DNA of 64,000 bases, taken from positions 52,849-116,848 of the forward strand of contig JASANC010004101.1 of NCBI GenBank assembly GCA_030248135.1, given 5' to 3'. Made by a program: the position numbers and the translations under genes. This stretch comes from Theristus sp. LFF4_11 (taxonomy: Eukaryota > Nematoda > Chromadorea > Monhysterida > Xyalidae). Below the pieces are notes generated by a model. That model was given only the letters and a program-made list of their open reading frames with translations. It made no database searches and was not told where the DNA came from. The first letter of the stretch is position 1; the number at the start of each line of letters is the position of its first letter. Shown piece by piece: positions 34,354-49,300 of the stretch.

Positions 34354-37300
34354 TGGGCGGCTGCACCGGCGGTGGCGGCTGCACTGCAATGCGCTGCTGA
34401 CCGCTGATTGGTGCGTACGCTGCAGACAATAGTGTGACATTATCGGTCAGAAATCGATCTTACACTATTGTAGGCCAGCGTTCACCAGTACACCCGATCG
34501 ACGGTGTGGTGGAACGTCGTGGACTCGCCGCCTACATGCGCAGCAGCGCGCTGCCAAGATCTGTGCCAATGTGCATCTTACTTCAGCACATGCAGGCACG
34601 TTCACACGTTGCACAACACCGTCGCACTGGTGATCAATCATAGCGTGCTGCATCGAAAACGCTCCATTCCCAGCGCCATCACGGTGGTCGCACTGACAGA
34701 GCACACAGCACATCATCAACAAGCCCACAGTCCACAGTCAACGTCAACACCAACACCGCCAAAATGCAGTGTCCCGCCAACGCACCGCTGCCATTCGCCA
34801 ACGACGGCGCATTGCTGGCGGCCGACTGTCTGCGATTGGCGTGTTGCTGGTGACTCCCGTGAGCGCCGTGGACGACACTGCTCGGCTCGTAGATCATGCT
34901 CGCGAGTCCGTTGTACAGCGCCGCCTTCTTCGCCACTTCAAAGTGAACCTCGCGCACGCAGTTCGCCATCAGACGCGCCGCTCTGTCGCACATGAACAGA
35001 CAATTGTGACACAAAAAATCACAACTGTTATTACTATTATTATTATCGATTTCACAGGTGAAAAGTTTTCAAGTAAGATCTGTTTGAAACACACTGCATA
35101 ACAATAATCTGCTAACTGTATGCGAAATGTACTGCTGACATTTCAGCGCAATTTATAGTTGTCTCTCGGTACTAAATTGAGCTGACATAAATTTTAGTTG
35201 TTTTCATTTTGAATCCATCCTACCGCGGGCCCATCAATTCGCGCAAAAATGCACACGAAAAAAACACGGCGACATTTTGTTGGTTGGTGTTTGTTTGGTG
35301 AATTATTTTTTTTGCGGTCAATGCAAAATTGTTGAACGGTCGAAAGAGAATGCGCGCATCGCAAAAAAAAACATTGGAAAATGAACACTGCACTCGGCAA
35401 TTTTAATCTCAATCACTGTTTTTGTCAATATTTCAACAGCCGTCTGACCTCATTACCCACAGCAAGGTCGAACCAAACTAACACGAGAACAGAAAAATCA
35501 CATCAAACAAAACGGCAAAAAAATGTGAAAACTCGCTGATTTATTGCGGTGCAAATGCAGACGTTTTAGTGAAGTGCACCAGTTAACGATGACATAAAAG
35601 GTCGGGCAGTTTAAATCCATTACAATGTACAAATTGCCCTTGACAAGGAAAACAAACCGCATAAATATTGGCGACAAAGCTCATTCTCTCAGAACAAAAG
35701 TTGAAAACCCAACTAAATATACAAAAAAACTCACTCTTCCTGTGGTATGCCGATCAAACTGTGTCCGTTCACCGACAACAACTGATCACCAGCCTCTAAA
35801 CGACCGTCCTGAAATTATAAGTGCAATAATTCGCAATTGTTCATGTTACCATTGCTTTTTCGCAGGGAGACTCTATCGGAAATTTGATTCGATGATTTTC
35901 GTGTATTTTAGCCGAATCTTCTATTATGGAGGCACCATACACAACCCATGAGCAATAATCTGCTATAATCGGCAAATGGATAGAGTTAGATGCAAAATGA
36001 CATATTTCGAACTCATGAAAGTTCCAAATAAATAAAAACCCACCACAAAAATAATTGATTCACTGGGTCACTGTTGTCGGCAATAAAAAGTATTTCAATA
36101 AAAACCAGAAGCAAGACGATACGCAGAGTTGTAATGAAAAGTACCAGCAAACATCGTGTTGTTAAAATTTTTCTGCATTCAAAAATTTACAATTCAAAAA
36201 ACGTAATACTCGATTGCTAGACAGACAAACTATCTATCGTTGCAAAAAATCAAAATAACTACAAACATGAAACAATAAACTTCAAAATAGTGCACAATAA
36301 TCTTGCGTTCTGACGAAACGAATGAAAACGCAGTTGCGGTCATTTACCTCGCAGTGAAAGCGGCAAATGCAAAGAAAACGCAAAGCAGCCCAAGAAACAA
36401 AACCGCAAAAACGACACGGGCAGAATAAAAGAATTGTTTAGGATTAGGATAACCATTATTAATGTGCTTGTGAATCTAAAAATCATTTCATGCATTCAAA
36501 TACGGTGAAATCGATAAACACAACGTGGCACGCGCTTGATTACCTCAGGTTGAAATCTCAATTTTTTTTGATAAACATGAAGTCCGATTTCGATTCAGTT
36601 TCAACCAAAACCCTTCAACTGTGTCACTACGATGATAAACAACAAAACAAATATCATTGGAGAGACGTGCGCAAGAGTTCGGAACAAATCCAAAAACTCA
36701 CCGCAACCCCTCTACTACGATTACAAATAAGGCACCACCCCCGCCTTGACGAACGAAAATAAACTCATGTTCACACAGGCGTACAATTTGTTGTTTGATC
36801 ACAAGATCTCTCGCGAAATCCCTCGCACGTTGCATCAATGTTGAGAGAAACCGACGAAACAGAAATGTAAACAAACGAATCATTGTTGTGTTGATGCGAT
36901 TGATGTGGAAGTGAAACTTGCAAAAAAAGATTTAGATTAGCCACCAGGCCAGTAGATTTTTGAACAGTGAACTTTCAAAATCCACACAATTTAAATAATA
37001 AGACACCTGTTAAAATTTGATTAAACAGTTGTAAAATAACAAACACTCAACAGTTTCTCAAGCATTACCTGCGGTTTGAAAATACAAACGTTACCACACA
37101 AATGCGTACTTCGAACGTTGTTATCCAATGAGCAAACAAACAAGACAAAAACATAAAATGATAAAAACAAATATTTTTTTACCAACAACATGAATATAAA
37201 ATCATGAGAGAAAATATCAGCAGAAATAACGGCTAACCAAAAATTCCCGCAAAGAAACTAGTCATAAATGGGCCCAATCTTGCTTACCCTTTCTGCGGCG

Positions 37301-40300
37301 CCCCCAGGCACGACTTTTTTTACGTAAATTCCGCAAGTGCTTTGTCCGCTGCCCTGCAAGAAATGAAAACGTAAATTCAATTTTTTTTAAATAAATTGTT
37401 TGTTTCGCATCATTCAATGCCCAAAATAACAGTGTGTTGATGTTTTCACAAAAACAGTAATAGAAAAGATCTAAATCGGCTGAAGTAAAAAATTCCACTC
37501 TTGACTATAACAATTTTACGGGACATACTCTGATTTCGCCAAGCACTTTTTGATCATAAATTTTAGATTCTCAATAATGGTGATGAAAACCGGTTTTTGG
37601 TCCACAAAGCCTTACAATGAGACCTTCATGAGGCGCCAAAAAGCGAAACTAAATTTGCACACTTCATTTTCCACAAAAATAAAACATGCAAACTCCCATT
37701 TTGCACGCTCGTTCACAACAATTCATTCGCACATTAGTTGCACTAAAAATAGTTTCGTGAATTTCCACAAAGACCAACACCAGAAAACGTCAACAAGAGC
37801 ATAAAGGCCAATAAAGATCAGACAAGGTCGATCAATCACAAATAATCAGCGGTTGTAACTAGAAAAAAGCTAATTTGAATACAACCGAAAGGCACACGAG
37901 GATGGAAGACAAAAGATCGGACTGAACTGAAGTCAAAAGCTGTGACTCGATTTTTGTAAAAAAAGACAAACTGAACAAGTAAAACAACTGACTTTCAAAG
38001 CTATTGAAGAGTGAAAACGGAGACAAAAACAGAAAAAATGCAACTGAGTGTGAGAGAACAAGAGAATCTTAAAACATCAGGGGTCATGTTTGTTTGTATC
38101 TGTTTCAACAACAAAACATTGGCGAAACAATAAAAACTCTATCGGCGGAGCACGAAACAATGAAAAAACCGACCTACAAGCAATACCTATCATGCCGCGC
38201 AAACTAACACCTCTGCCTCTCATCACATCAGACGGTGGAATCGGCACTTTGTTTTTCAAAAAAAAATTCATTATCATATAACCCGAAGTTACCCCATTAA
38301 TATTGTGGCAAATTTTCGCAGACAAACCACACGTTGGCCACGCGTTTGACCCCGTTTTTCTGCTCCCCACTCCAATCGATCTATCTAGTCAAATCAACAC
38401 ATCCCCATCACGCAAAAAAAATTTAACCAAACACAACAGCCACTCAGTTAGGCAGCAACAGACACGAGCACACTGTGTTTAATCATCGCATATCGCACGC
38501 TGCGCAAGAGAGTAAGATCGGATCTTCTCTTCACCTTTCGCTAATTTTGGTCGGAGCTGTACACTTTGCACACTGATCCATCACAATGCTAGAGTAGCGT
38601 TATGGACTGAATTGTTGGAGAATGTAGGTAAAGATGACCATGGTGAATGGTGATACAGTAACAATTGTTTAACGACGCTCGCATATTCGATGAAAATCAT
38701 CACACGTGACAAAAGTGTTCGTTTTTTTCAGAAATCATGTAGCTTCATACCAAGTCACATGCACGTGCAAAATGCGACCAACCTGCGCGACGACGATGCT
38801 CAAGCCGATGCCCTGCTGTGACTTTTGGAACGATATCGTCTGCATGTCTGGCTGCTGCCGTTGCTGTGAACCGCCAGCGCTGGAGTGATGCGAACCGGTC
38901 ATTTCCTGTGGAATGAATATTTGCAAAATTATAATTGGCAAGTTCTTGGCGAATATGAAGTCCGAAAACTTTTTTCAAACGTGAAAATAAGTCAAAACAC
39001 TACTATTTCTCCCAAACCAAACAATAAAAAACAGCACAATTACGCAATCGCCAGCAGACAGAAGTCACAACAATTGCTACAAACTTGATTGACGACGTGA
39101 AAAGTCGGGTTTGCAAATGTGAATAATCATCACACGACATGACTCATAGTTATTACACACACACACACACTTCCTGCAATCACACAGGCAATCAATTGCA
39201 ACAATCATGAGCCTCAAAAAGACTAGAATTTTTCGTGAAAGCTCCTCTGTTCTCTCAATCAATCGTCTTTAGAGATACCCCAGTCAGACTCGATTCCTTC
39301 TCACGCAAGTTATGCACTCTCTGAGAAGCGTGTTTTCACGCAGACACAACAAAGCGACCCACTGAAGTGGACGTGTTTGTGGTTGTCGTTGAGCTCGACC
39401 GTTGACTCGGCGTCCGCGGCTGGTAGGGCGGCGGCGGCGGCGGCAGCGCGCTCAAACGATCCACCTCTTGATTGGCGGCAGCACCTCGCATTGGCAAAAC
39501 GCCGCCAGAGGGCGCAGTCGAGCAGGGCGTCATCGTCAGAGGCGGCTGTGCTGCGTGCACGGACACCGGCGCACCACCGGGCGGCTGCGCGAGCGGACTG
39601 GAGCGCTCGGACGAGTCGGTGGCGGCCGCGTCGCCGGGCGTGTGTGCAGCGTTCGCGTTGCCGCCGTCGGCCGCGTGCGAGCTGCTGCGTGTCGAGTCGC
39701 TCATGGCGCTCAGGCGACTCGTGGCGCCGCCGCCAGCGGCCAGCACGAACGGCGTCGGCACACAGCCCATGCGCGCCAGTCGTTCGCGCTGCTGCTGCTC
39801 CCTGTCCGTCGCGTCGCACATTGAGCGCGTCATCAGTGCGTGCGCGTGCGAGTCGCTACTGTTGCCGACGTTCTCCACGGACGAGCCGTCGAGCGCGTCG
39901 TCGACTAGTTCACTGGCCACGTCCACATCACGGTGCCCACCACCGCCGCCGCCGTTGCGCTCATTGCAGTCGCCAATGGCGAGCCGCTCTTCACTGTGCT
40001 CCGGTGTGACGCCGAACTGAACGCCCTGCGTCAGTTGCAGTTTCGTCGCGACGCCGCCGCCGCGACCCGTCACGCATCGCGGCGACATTGAGGACGAACG
40101 ATGATTGGACGACGCGAGCTGGCCGGGCGCCGCCCACGAGTGCCGATTACAGTAGACGGGCTGCGGCCGGTGCGGGTGCGTTGAGCGAATCATCAGATTG
40201 CAGTCAATCGTTGCGCCGGCCGTTGAGCCGCCGTTGATCAGATCGGGCATCGGCGGTGGCACGGCGGTGAACGGCGCCGGCGACGGGTACGGTCGAGCGC

Positions 40301-43300
40301 CGTTGGTCGCCGTGACCGTGCGCGTCGGCGTCCGCTGCTGTTTTGTCGGCGTGAAGTTCGGATCGTTCATGAAACTGTAGTTGGCTGCGTGCGGCGGCTG
40401 AAACTGGCGTTCATGGACGAGCGGCTGCTGCTGCTGGTGGTAATAGCCGCTGTTGTGGTGCGCCGGCGAATCGGAGGCGACGTGTTGCTGCTGATGGGGC
40501 GCCCCGGAGGCGTCCAGGTGGAAGCGAGGCATGATCTCGCAAAAAGCAGCTGATTGTTATTTGATTCCAAAAATAAATTTCGACTCTCAAAGATAGTGAC
40601 GTAACGGTTTCTGTAGAATTTACATTCTACTCGAATTCACTGTTTTTTTCTTCTAATGCGTTAATAACGTGCAGTCTGCACGAACGATGACTTTCAGAAA
40701 TGTTTCTATCGTCAACGAAAAACGACCATCGTTCTCCGTTCCGTTAATATGCAACTTTCTCCGTTGTAAGTTTTTATTCAGGTTGCGTTGAGAATGAGAT
40801 ATTATCTGATATTATGTGCAATGAGATTTGATTATTCTTTAGTATAAGAACGAAAACGGAACACAGATGGCAAGAAAACTGAATGGTTGCTGAAATTTTC
40901 CGTACAAAAGTTGGCGAATACGCAAATATGTAGGAAGCACCTGCCGTTTTCTCGACAATCTGTATAACAATGAATTAACATGATGGTAGGTTGTTTGAAA
41001 GAAGCCCAAAAAATGTGTGCATTATTGAGTATGTAATGCAAGAAAACATCAAATTCACGGAAAAAAATAGAAAATATGATGGGGAAAGTTGAAGGCGACA
41101 AGTACAAGAGCACAATAAACTTCACTTTGAACCAACAAAAGCGATTGCACTACACTTGAAAGGACGACAGCATCGTCAGAATGCAAGTGAAAATCGGCCG
41201 GCAACGCAACATGCGCGTGTTAGCGAGGGCAGAGATGCTGTTTTGAAAGTGAAAACTTCACCGTGAGGCCCGCAACAACAGCGCATATGGCCAATCCAGA
41301 CAAATATTTCCCCGGGGAAATTGCGAAAATGGCAATGTGCGTTGTGCGTGCACTAAACGTTGCTCAACAAAGTCCGCCCTCTCGCCCATATGCTCATACT
41401 GTGTTCGTTGATAACAGTCATTTTTTTCGAGCTTCTTCTCCAAAACCCTTACTTGCTCCTTTTTTGCTAACTTGATGATATTATTAAAAGTTTTATTGCG
41501 GTAAAAGGAATGTTGCTGATTGGGATGGGCAGCAACAAAAACGTCCAGAGAACACATAAATTCAGATGCATGACTTGACCTTATGGGAGAACACGGGAAT
41601 AAAAAAACTTGGAAAAAAATTGCTGACAAACAAAATACGTGATTAACTAATGCAGCGTGCGCAAAGCGAGTGAAAATGCAAAAGTCAAATTAAGACATGT
41701 CGAAGTGGCTGTGCTTGTGTATGCTTGAAAAAAAATGTTGTCAAGAGCAAACTTGTACAGGTGAAGTTTGTGCAAGTCGAAATCGTTTTATTCGGAAGTT
41801 TAAAACCACCATGGTTGATAAAAGAGAAGAAGATAACAATAAGATAAATATTATGCAATAACTGTCTAGAAGTAAAATTGGTAATCACAGATGTGCGTTG
41901 GGTGGAAGTTTTTCGATTTACGAAAGTGGTTACGAATTGCAGGTTGCAGATATCTAGATAATAAATGCGGATATTACAAAACAGTTCCCAGAATCACATG
42001 GAACAAAGGAACGTTATTTTTAAACGGTATGTTGCAGCAATTAATCATAACAGCAATCATCGGAATATAATCCTGAATGCCGAGAAATGCAATTGCTGGA
42101 TTGAAAACTTTTAAAAACCTTCTCAAATTACCACTTGGCCACCCTAAACACGTTTGGCCTTTGGGTGAGTAATACCAGACCACCACGGAAATAGTGACGT
42201 ATATCATAAACACACTGTTTGAAACCAACGGTATCAACATCAGTTCTGAAACAGTCGTAATTACTAACCATGAAAGGTGACTAAACCGAGCAAAATAAAT
42301 TTTAGCAATAAAATATGAACGCAGCAAACACAGTAATAAACAAAAGTCGAAAACAGATACAAACAAGAGATTTGGATAAATGTGTACTAACTTTATTTTC
42401 GTGAACAGTACAATTAAAACACGACACAACCACGACACGAACTTGTGCACAATGTTTTTTATTCAATCAGAAACGGTGTCAGTGTCACACCACACTGAAG
42501 ACATGCTGTCCTTAAACAATGCACTCAAAAAAACTGTCGTTTGCGTGTGGAAACCATCAACACTAGTACTTGATTTTGGATTTTCTTCAGTATAAAAAAT
42601 GAATTAGAATTCGGCTTATGAGAACTCACAAGTTGATTTGGCGAAAAGTGGAATCGCACAAGGATAATGAAAGATAACCGGAAAACTGTATAAAAAGTTG
42701 CATAACACCAGAAAAAAATGCCAAAATCGGTTGTACTCAATCATTTTTTGCCGCATTCAAGGTTGGAATGAAATATGCTGTACTGGTTATTAAAAAATAA
42801 GAAAAACAGTACGTCACAACTTGGAATACATAAAGAAAACTTTGGAAAAACAGTGAATGAAATTACAAACACGTAAATGCCACCTTTTTTGACACAAAAC
42901 TTTCACAAAATCACTGAAATACTGAAAGCTCTTGGCGAATGATTAGATAGACTGATAACATGAATATGACAAGTTCACGCAGATAGGGGAATGAAAAAAG
43001 GCAGAAACGCGAAAAATGTGCGAGAGGCACTGGCCAAAAAAGTGACTTCTATGTCTTGTGTCGTAAAAAAACTAACAACCAGCGCAGAATATGACTTGAG
43101 TGACGCAATAGAGGGCGATGTCACAGCGAATTAGTGGCACTTTCCATGTGGCAGCGCAGCAAAGTGCGAATGCGAATGGCCACGGAGGGAGGGAAGCATG
43201 AAGGAGAGAACACGTCAGGCTCGTCAAACGAAGAAAAACTAACTCCACCAACGCGCCAGAAATCGGAAAATCTATTGACCTTGTGGGCGGTGTTGCTGCT

Positions 43301-46300
43301 TTCACGAGACTGGAGGGTGAAAATATCGCTTCCGACGTAATCTTTGATTTGACACTATTTGTTGGGGTGGAAAACTGAGTTTGTTATCAAGAAATCGGCA
43401 TTTTTAAAAAACTGATTTGTACCGATTTGCGTGTTAAGCTCCTTTAGTTTTTTTGTCTCAAAACGTCTTAGGTGTGCCGTGACACCTGAACTAAAATTTG
43501 TAGGTGTCCAGCAAAAATTAGGCGTTTGAAGATAAAACTGTCTCTAATAGATGTCAACAACACTGAAAATACAGGATATAAATATCACTTCATAGAAGAA
43601 AGTCGAAAATTACAAACTTCGGACATAAAGTACAATCCAAATGCAGTGTTTTAGTATAATCCAAATCAAAAAATAGGTTGTGAAAATACACTTTGCGTTG
43701 CGACTTTTCGAAAAAAATTGATTCGAAGGAAAAACAGAAAAAGCTGATTTCGTTCGGTCAGACGCCAACCCTGCAGACGCACAATAAATCTTGTCTTTCG
43801 GGGCCTCAAGAAACATCGGTGGTCTACATGCGTACACGCAAGCACAATGACTGGAACGAAAAACATACGCCACACGCTGAAACGAGCGTTCCGACCGATT
43901 GTTGAGCCATGAGCGTCGCGGATACGCAGCGCCACGGCCATAAATAATGCCGCAATGGACAACGGAACATTTGAGAAGCCGTGTTCCGGCTTCAAAGCGA
44001 CAACGCTGATACCGAGCAAGAACGTTCCGGGGGTACGCCAAAGCACAAACACAGCACTAATCCTCCATGATTTTCACAGAACCGCACATGCAAAAAACCC
44101 ATGACGAACAACACATTCAAAGACACAAAACCATAAAAGCGTGCTTTTGAGCGACTCTTTGGTAACAAAAACAATGGCATGGCAGAACAACACGCAAATG
44201 TCAACTGTTTTTGCAATGTCGAGGTGGTCTATCATGAGCGGTAGGTCTGCTAGAGGTCTTGGGCGTATTATGGTGCCTGGCAGCGCACTAAATAACAGAT
44301 GCATTGCACATGAGCCTGTACGAGCAACTTTTCAACTCAGAAGTCTACCAAAACAAATTCTAAAAAACGGGAGTAGCACGCTGTCTAGCGTGCACAAAAA
44401 ATCACTATTTATCGCAAAAAAAGCAACAAAGAGATTCGCTTAATGTCAGTATAACTGAAAAGTTTTATGCCTGAAATTCGAAGCTGCGCCAACACTAATC
44501 GCGAAGTAAATGATGGAAAAGCTGAAAAGCACAAGTTTATAGGATCTGCTGTGAAAAGTTTCCAGTGAATGGATGGGAAAACCTCTAAACGGCAACTGCA
44601 ATTGCGTACTAGCCTGCCTGATGCGACCAACAAAACTACGCTTCGAAAATCGTGACAGCTAAACCTCGATTCAACCTGTCAGGTATCGTTTGGTGCTTAT
44701 AGAAAACCATCCATAGAACAAAAGCTAAAAGCATAATCGAAACAAGCAAGCAAGCAACATCAAACGAGTTTATCATTGACAACATACAGCAAGCATGCAG
44801 ACCAAGGCGACTACTCCGTGCGGTACTAATGAAGCTGAAACCGGCAAATATGGATGCATTTGGACATATGAAGTACGCGTTTCAGCAGAGAGCTTTCAAC
44901 TATGAACATTTCAGCGTTTATTTATGGCTGGCACAGAAAAATCCGACTAAAAAAAGCGCCACAAGCCGGGGGACATGTTGTTATTGAACATCACATACCT
45001 GTGTGAAGTATGCCTGTTCGAAATACATATACATGCGTTGCGGCTGCGGATAATCATTTTTGAATAAAAATAATATTTTCTCAACCGCGAACACATAACG
45101 CAAAAAGTGCTGTGGCTTTCCAGTTTACTGTTCAGCTACGAAAACGCGTACAAATGACCGATATTCGAACGACTCATACAGTAACATAAAGTAATGATAA
45201 ACTAAAGTAAATGAGCATTGCATAGCTGAGTGTGTGCATGAAAAGCAGAAGAAGAAGAACAAAGCAAAACATGCACACGCGAGCATGTGAGCAGTTTGAG
45301 CGCTCTGTCAGTAACAGAGTTACCGCAATATGCACGTGTGTGCAATTCAAGTTCGCGCAATAATTAACGCGTAAATCGTGAGCTCTACAGAACTCGGGTA
45401 TATCGAATGATACAAGCAGGCTGGCACACCGCTATAAAGCTGTGTCCCTCCGTGATAACGCACGCGGCAGTGGAACAAAGCCGAGAGGCCCACACGCAAC
45501 GAGGCGTCGTTGAAACTCGACACACGCCAAGGCGCACATTCGAACAAGCCAGGCAAACTGAACAAAAACAGTAAAACAGAGACAGGGGCACCTAGAGAGT
45601 GAAAGACAGACAACGGCTGGTTGGTTGCATGGGGACAAGATTAATTCCGCATAAAGCGCATTCACGAGCGCTGCTTATAGGTGCAGGGTGTAGTCGATTT
45701 GTAGCTGGCCACAATGTTTCTTTTCATTGTATCCTAGTGCCCCCACCCGCCGTACAACGTGCCGCGTCTCGATCTCTCACGGACGTGCCAACGGCTAACA
45801 GCTTTTATAATACGTGCTCATGCAAATGACAGCCTCTCAGAACGGATTTCGCTTAGCGCCCGTGTCCATCAGCGTTCGCCAATGTGGCTGCCTGCCGAAG
45901 TGTGTGCCTGCGAGAGTGGAGAGAAATGAGCACATGCTTCTGGAGATTCTTAACGGCCACCTACCTATGCCACCTTTTCGTCGAAAAGCAGTGGAATTCT
46001 GGAAACCCATGTTATTGAAAAAAAAGTTTATGGCGGAACACTGAAAGGCAACAAAAGGCTTTGTTTTGGGCGCAGTTATAAAACTTGGCAAACATCAACA
46101 ATTTCACTGAAAGATGTCCAATATTAGAAAGATCGTTCAAAATGCTGTATCCCTGTTTACTATTCGAGACACTGAAATTTTTACTCCATCAACACCAATA
46201 AAACGTATTTCCGAATCTCAGTCTCAGTGGTTCAAAAACTAAAGTGCCGAAAATGCCCGCAAGCTTACAGTAACGCCTGCGGTGCAGTCAATAAAGGCAA

Positions 46301-49300
46301 TAAAAACAGTAATTGAATAACCACACGACGAAAAATATCTCCCGAGTCTCGTTAAGCCGAGCAAAAATGAAAGAGCTTGCCAGTCTTCATATTCCCAATT
46401 TATGCCGAATATCGCATAAAAAAGAATGCAGCACTTTAAACGAAAAGCAGAAAATCTCTGCACTTATCCAGCTAATTTCGAATGGACGCGCAAAAATTGC
46501 TCAAACAGTGCTTCTGGAAATCTACAGTCGACAGAGACTCGAGACCTGAAGTTTTTGTTGCTAAAAGTAAAAAGTATTGAAGAGTCGGATAGAATGGAAA
46601 AACTGCAGCGGTGTGAGAGCCACATATGGCCGGTGGAAATTGTCATTTCCAGAAAGGGAAACTCAGCGCAACGGTTTTTTCTTCATCTTCGAGTTCAGTG
46701 TAAAGTTGTGGTTTTTAAAGAGTGGTGGTAGGTTATTTCAAACAAAAAAACGGGAAATTGGCTCCTTTGCCGATAAACGATGTGGCAGCAGTACACCAAC
46801 AGAAATATAAATATTTCGTTTACTTCGTTGTCTAGCGAGCTTTGAAATGCGACGTGTGAAAAGATTTTTAACAAAAAAATGCAAACCCGCTAAGAGTAAA
46901 CGCCAGTTAAGATACGATCAAAAGAGGAAAAGTACCGTCATTCTATTATATTGAATAACTGACTTACGTCGGTCAATGAAAGCACTTACTGACAGTCAAA
47001 CAGGAGTTAATAGCAAAACGTCGAGTCTCCCTTTACAACGTTCACAACCCTGCCGAGAAGTAAAGAAAAAAACAGAACACACAAAGATATGAAACAAACA
47101 GAACGTTTTCGGGAAGATTTGCGTAAAAATACCGCCAAAAGGCAAACATAAAAAAACAATTTTGAATGAAACTTGCGCGCTCGCCGCACGCCACGCGCGA
47201 GCCACGCCAAACACAAAGTTCACAATGAAAGGTGTTGCGATGCATACCAAAAAAAAATTAAAACGACAAATAATAAATAAAATAAAAATTTACGGTAAAA
47301 CTCCTGGCATTGAAGGTTGAACAAGAACAGCATAAAAAGAAAACGAACATAAAAAAGAGAAGCACGAACACAAAAATGCGACCAATGTGACGGTTAATCA
47401 ACGAATTCTGAACTGATCACACATGCTGATTTCAAATAATGTCCTTCCTTCCTGGTAAAGGGAACGTGCGGAATGTCCCATGTTTTTCATAAAACAAGTT
47501 CAAGAACAGAGCAGAATTTGTTAAACACCTGGGCAGACAGTTTTTATAGGCGCCTGAAAATCGGTGTTTTAACACAGCACAGAATTAGCAGCAGAAAGAA
47601 CCAACATTAAAATAGAAGCTATAAAATTCGACAACTACATCACAGAACCGAATGTAAAAAACAGCGGCGCCAGCAAGACTAGCCGAACAGGCATGGTTCC
47701 CAGGGGCTTCATGCTAACCTGCCACAAGAGCTCAGATCAGCTCAAAAATGCTGCACACGTTCAGGCTATTATAGTTTGTTAGTTAAGTAGCCAAAAACCG
47801 AGAGTATTATGTTCCATTACTACCGATGTTTTCGAGTGCAAGTGATGCTATTGCAAATGTCTGACCGTTGTATCTACCGAAGCATCACAATTCACAAAAC
47901 CGGAAAATCAAAATGTGAGAATTGTAAATACCGAGCATATAAACACACAAACAGGCAAACAAACAAACAAACATGTAAATAAATAATGGCGATCATTATG
48001 CAATGGATCTTTTGAAATGCAGCTTCGTACAATTACAATCATAAATGTGCTGACAACAATGTGCTTTACAAGCGTTCAATAGAAGCGATCCGCAGAAATG
48101 CATAAGCGAGCCATATTCTCCAGCTTGTCACTGTTGCTGTCATACACGAGCCGACGGTGGTAAAAAGCTCGTAGCAACCTAATACTACGAGTCATGTAAA
48201 GGCAATCGCTCACAAAAGCTTTTCACTCTCACACACGGCAAACCGAGTGACAAACACGAGCAAGCCTGCAAACAGGGCCCACAACTTGCACACTATTACT
48301 ATTTGAAACGATACAAAGTTGCCGCTCTGAAAATCGCTGTTACAATTCGTCACGCAAGTAATAAGCACGTTTTTGACAGACAGCAAACTCAGTTTTCAAA
48401 TTTCAGCAGAGATATGAAATCCAAATGGACATAAGTCGGTGAGATGATGCTCACATATATGTACATTGCTTGTGATCCTGAAGGAATTACACAGTGAGGC
48501 CAGAAAGCTGGTCAAAAGCGGAGTATTTTGTCATAAAGCCATTTGCTTCAAGTGTTCCTCCACATTCGGGTTAGCCAGCGCCAGCATGTGACCGCGTTTG
48601 AACTATGTAGCATGGGTAGTAAACGACTGTTCTTTTCTACTTTTACTTTCTTTTACTCTTTGCTTCATAATTCTCGTGTTGTCGTCAGCACCGTACGCCA
48701 TGTAGCTAGCCACTTTCCAACTTTCTTTTCTCAGCGGTTTTCACGCACGCTCCTTACTCCGTCTCCATTCTTGTTCTGTTCTCCTGAGCGAGTGCAATTT
48801 TGATTGATAGACTTTCGACTGACCCAAAATATCCTACTTGCATTTATTTTATCTGAACGACCGTAGCCTTAAACAGAGTATCGGATAGAAAAAAATCGAA
48901 AACGGTCCATGAGTAACTGCCAATAGCATTGACAAGACGTTTACCGCCAATAACCGGCATTTTCGTGCCAGTCGACCAGAAATGCGCGCTTTAGAAAAAG
49001 TTTCTTGTGTTGAGCAAACTCGAAAAATCTCGGATTAAGTTGCCAATTTTTGCCATTTTCAGAAAAAACAGCCAAACAGTAAACAGTGAAGTGAAGTTAC
49101 TTTCTTTTCCACTCGAAACTCTTTCAGTTCCAACTCCATGCAACTGAATTCAATTACGTCTGTTTGTTGTTAGGGGAATGCACAGAATTGACGAGCACTT
49201 GTGGAGAAGACCAAATCATTTTAAGAAGAAGAGCATGCTTGCTCTCCACTGGAATACTGAAAACCATGCTTGCAAGCCAAAGTTTTCAGGAAGGAAGGAC

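Noticed and set aside
39377..40020. Long plus-strand open frames rich in Arg and Ala
   Set aside because: They are shadows of the GC-rich minus-strand alternative afadin exon, with biased composition and no motifs.
43666..44052. Minus-strand frame with two hydrophobic stretches
   Set aside because: No family resemblance, an in-frame break against the neighbouring frames, and no phase-consistent splice partners.
45347..45613. Minus-strand frame with a W...GL...C...C pattern resembling the first loop of claudins
   Set aside because: The spacing is off from the claudin signature, the following helices could not be found in consistent phase, and the start is not an ATG preceded by a clear 5' exon.
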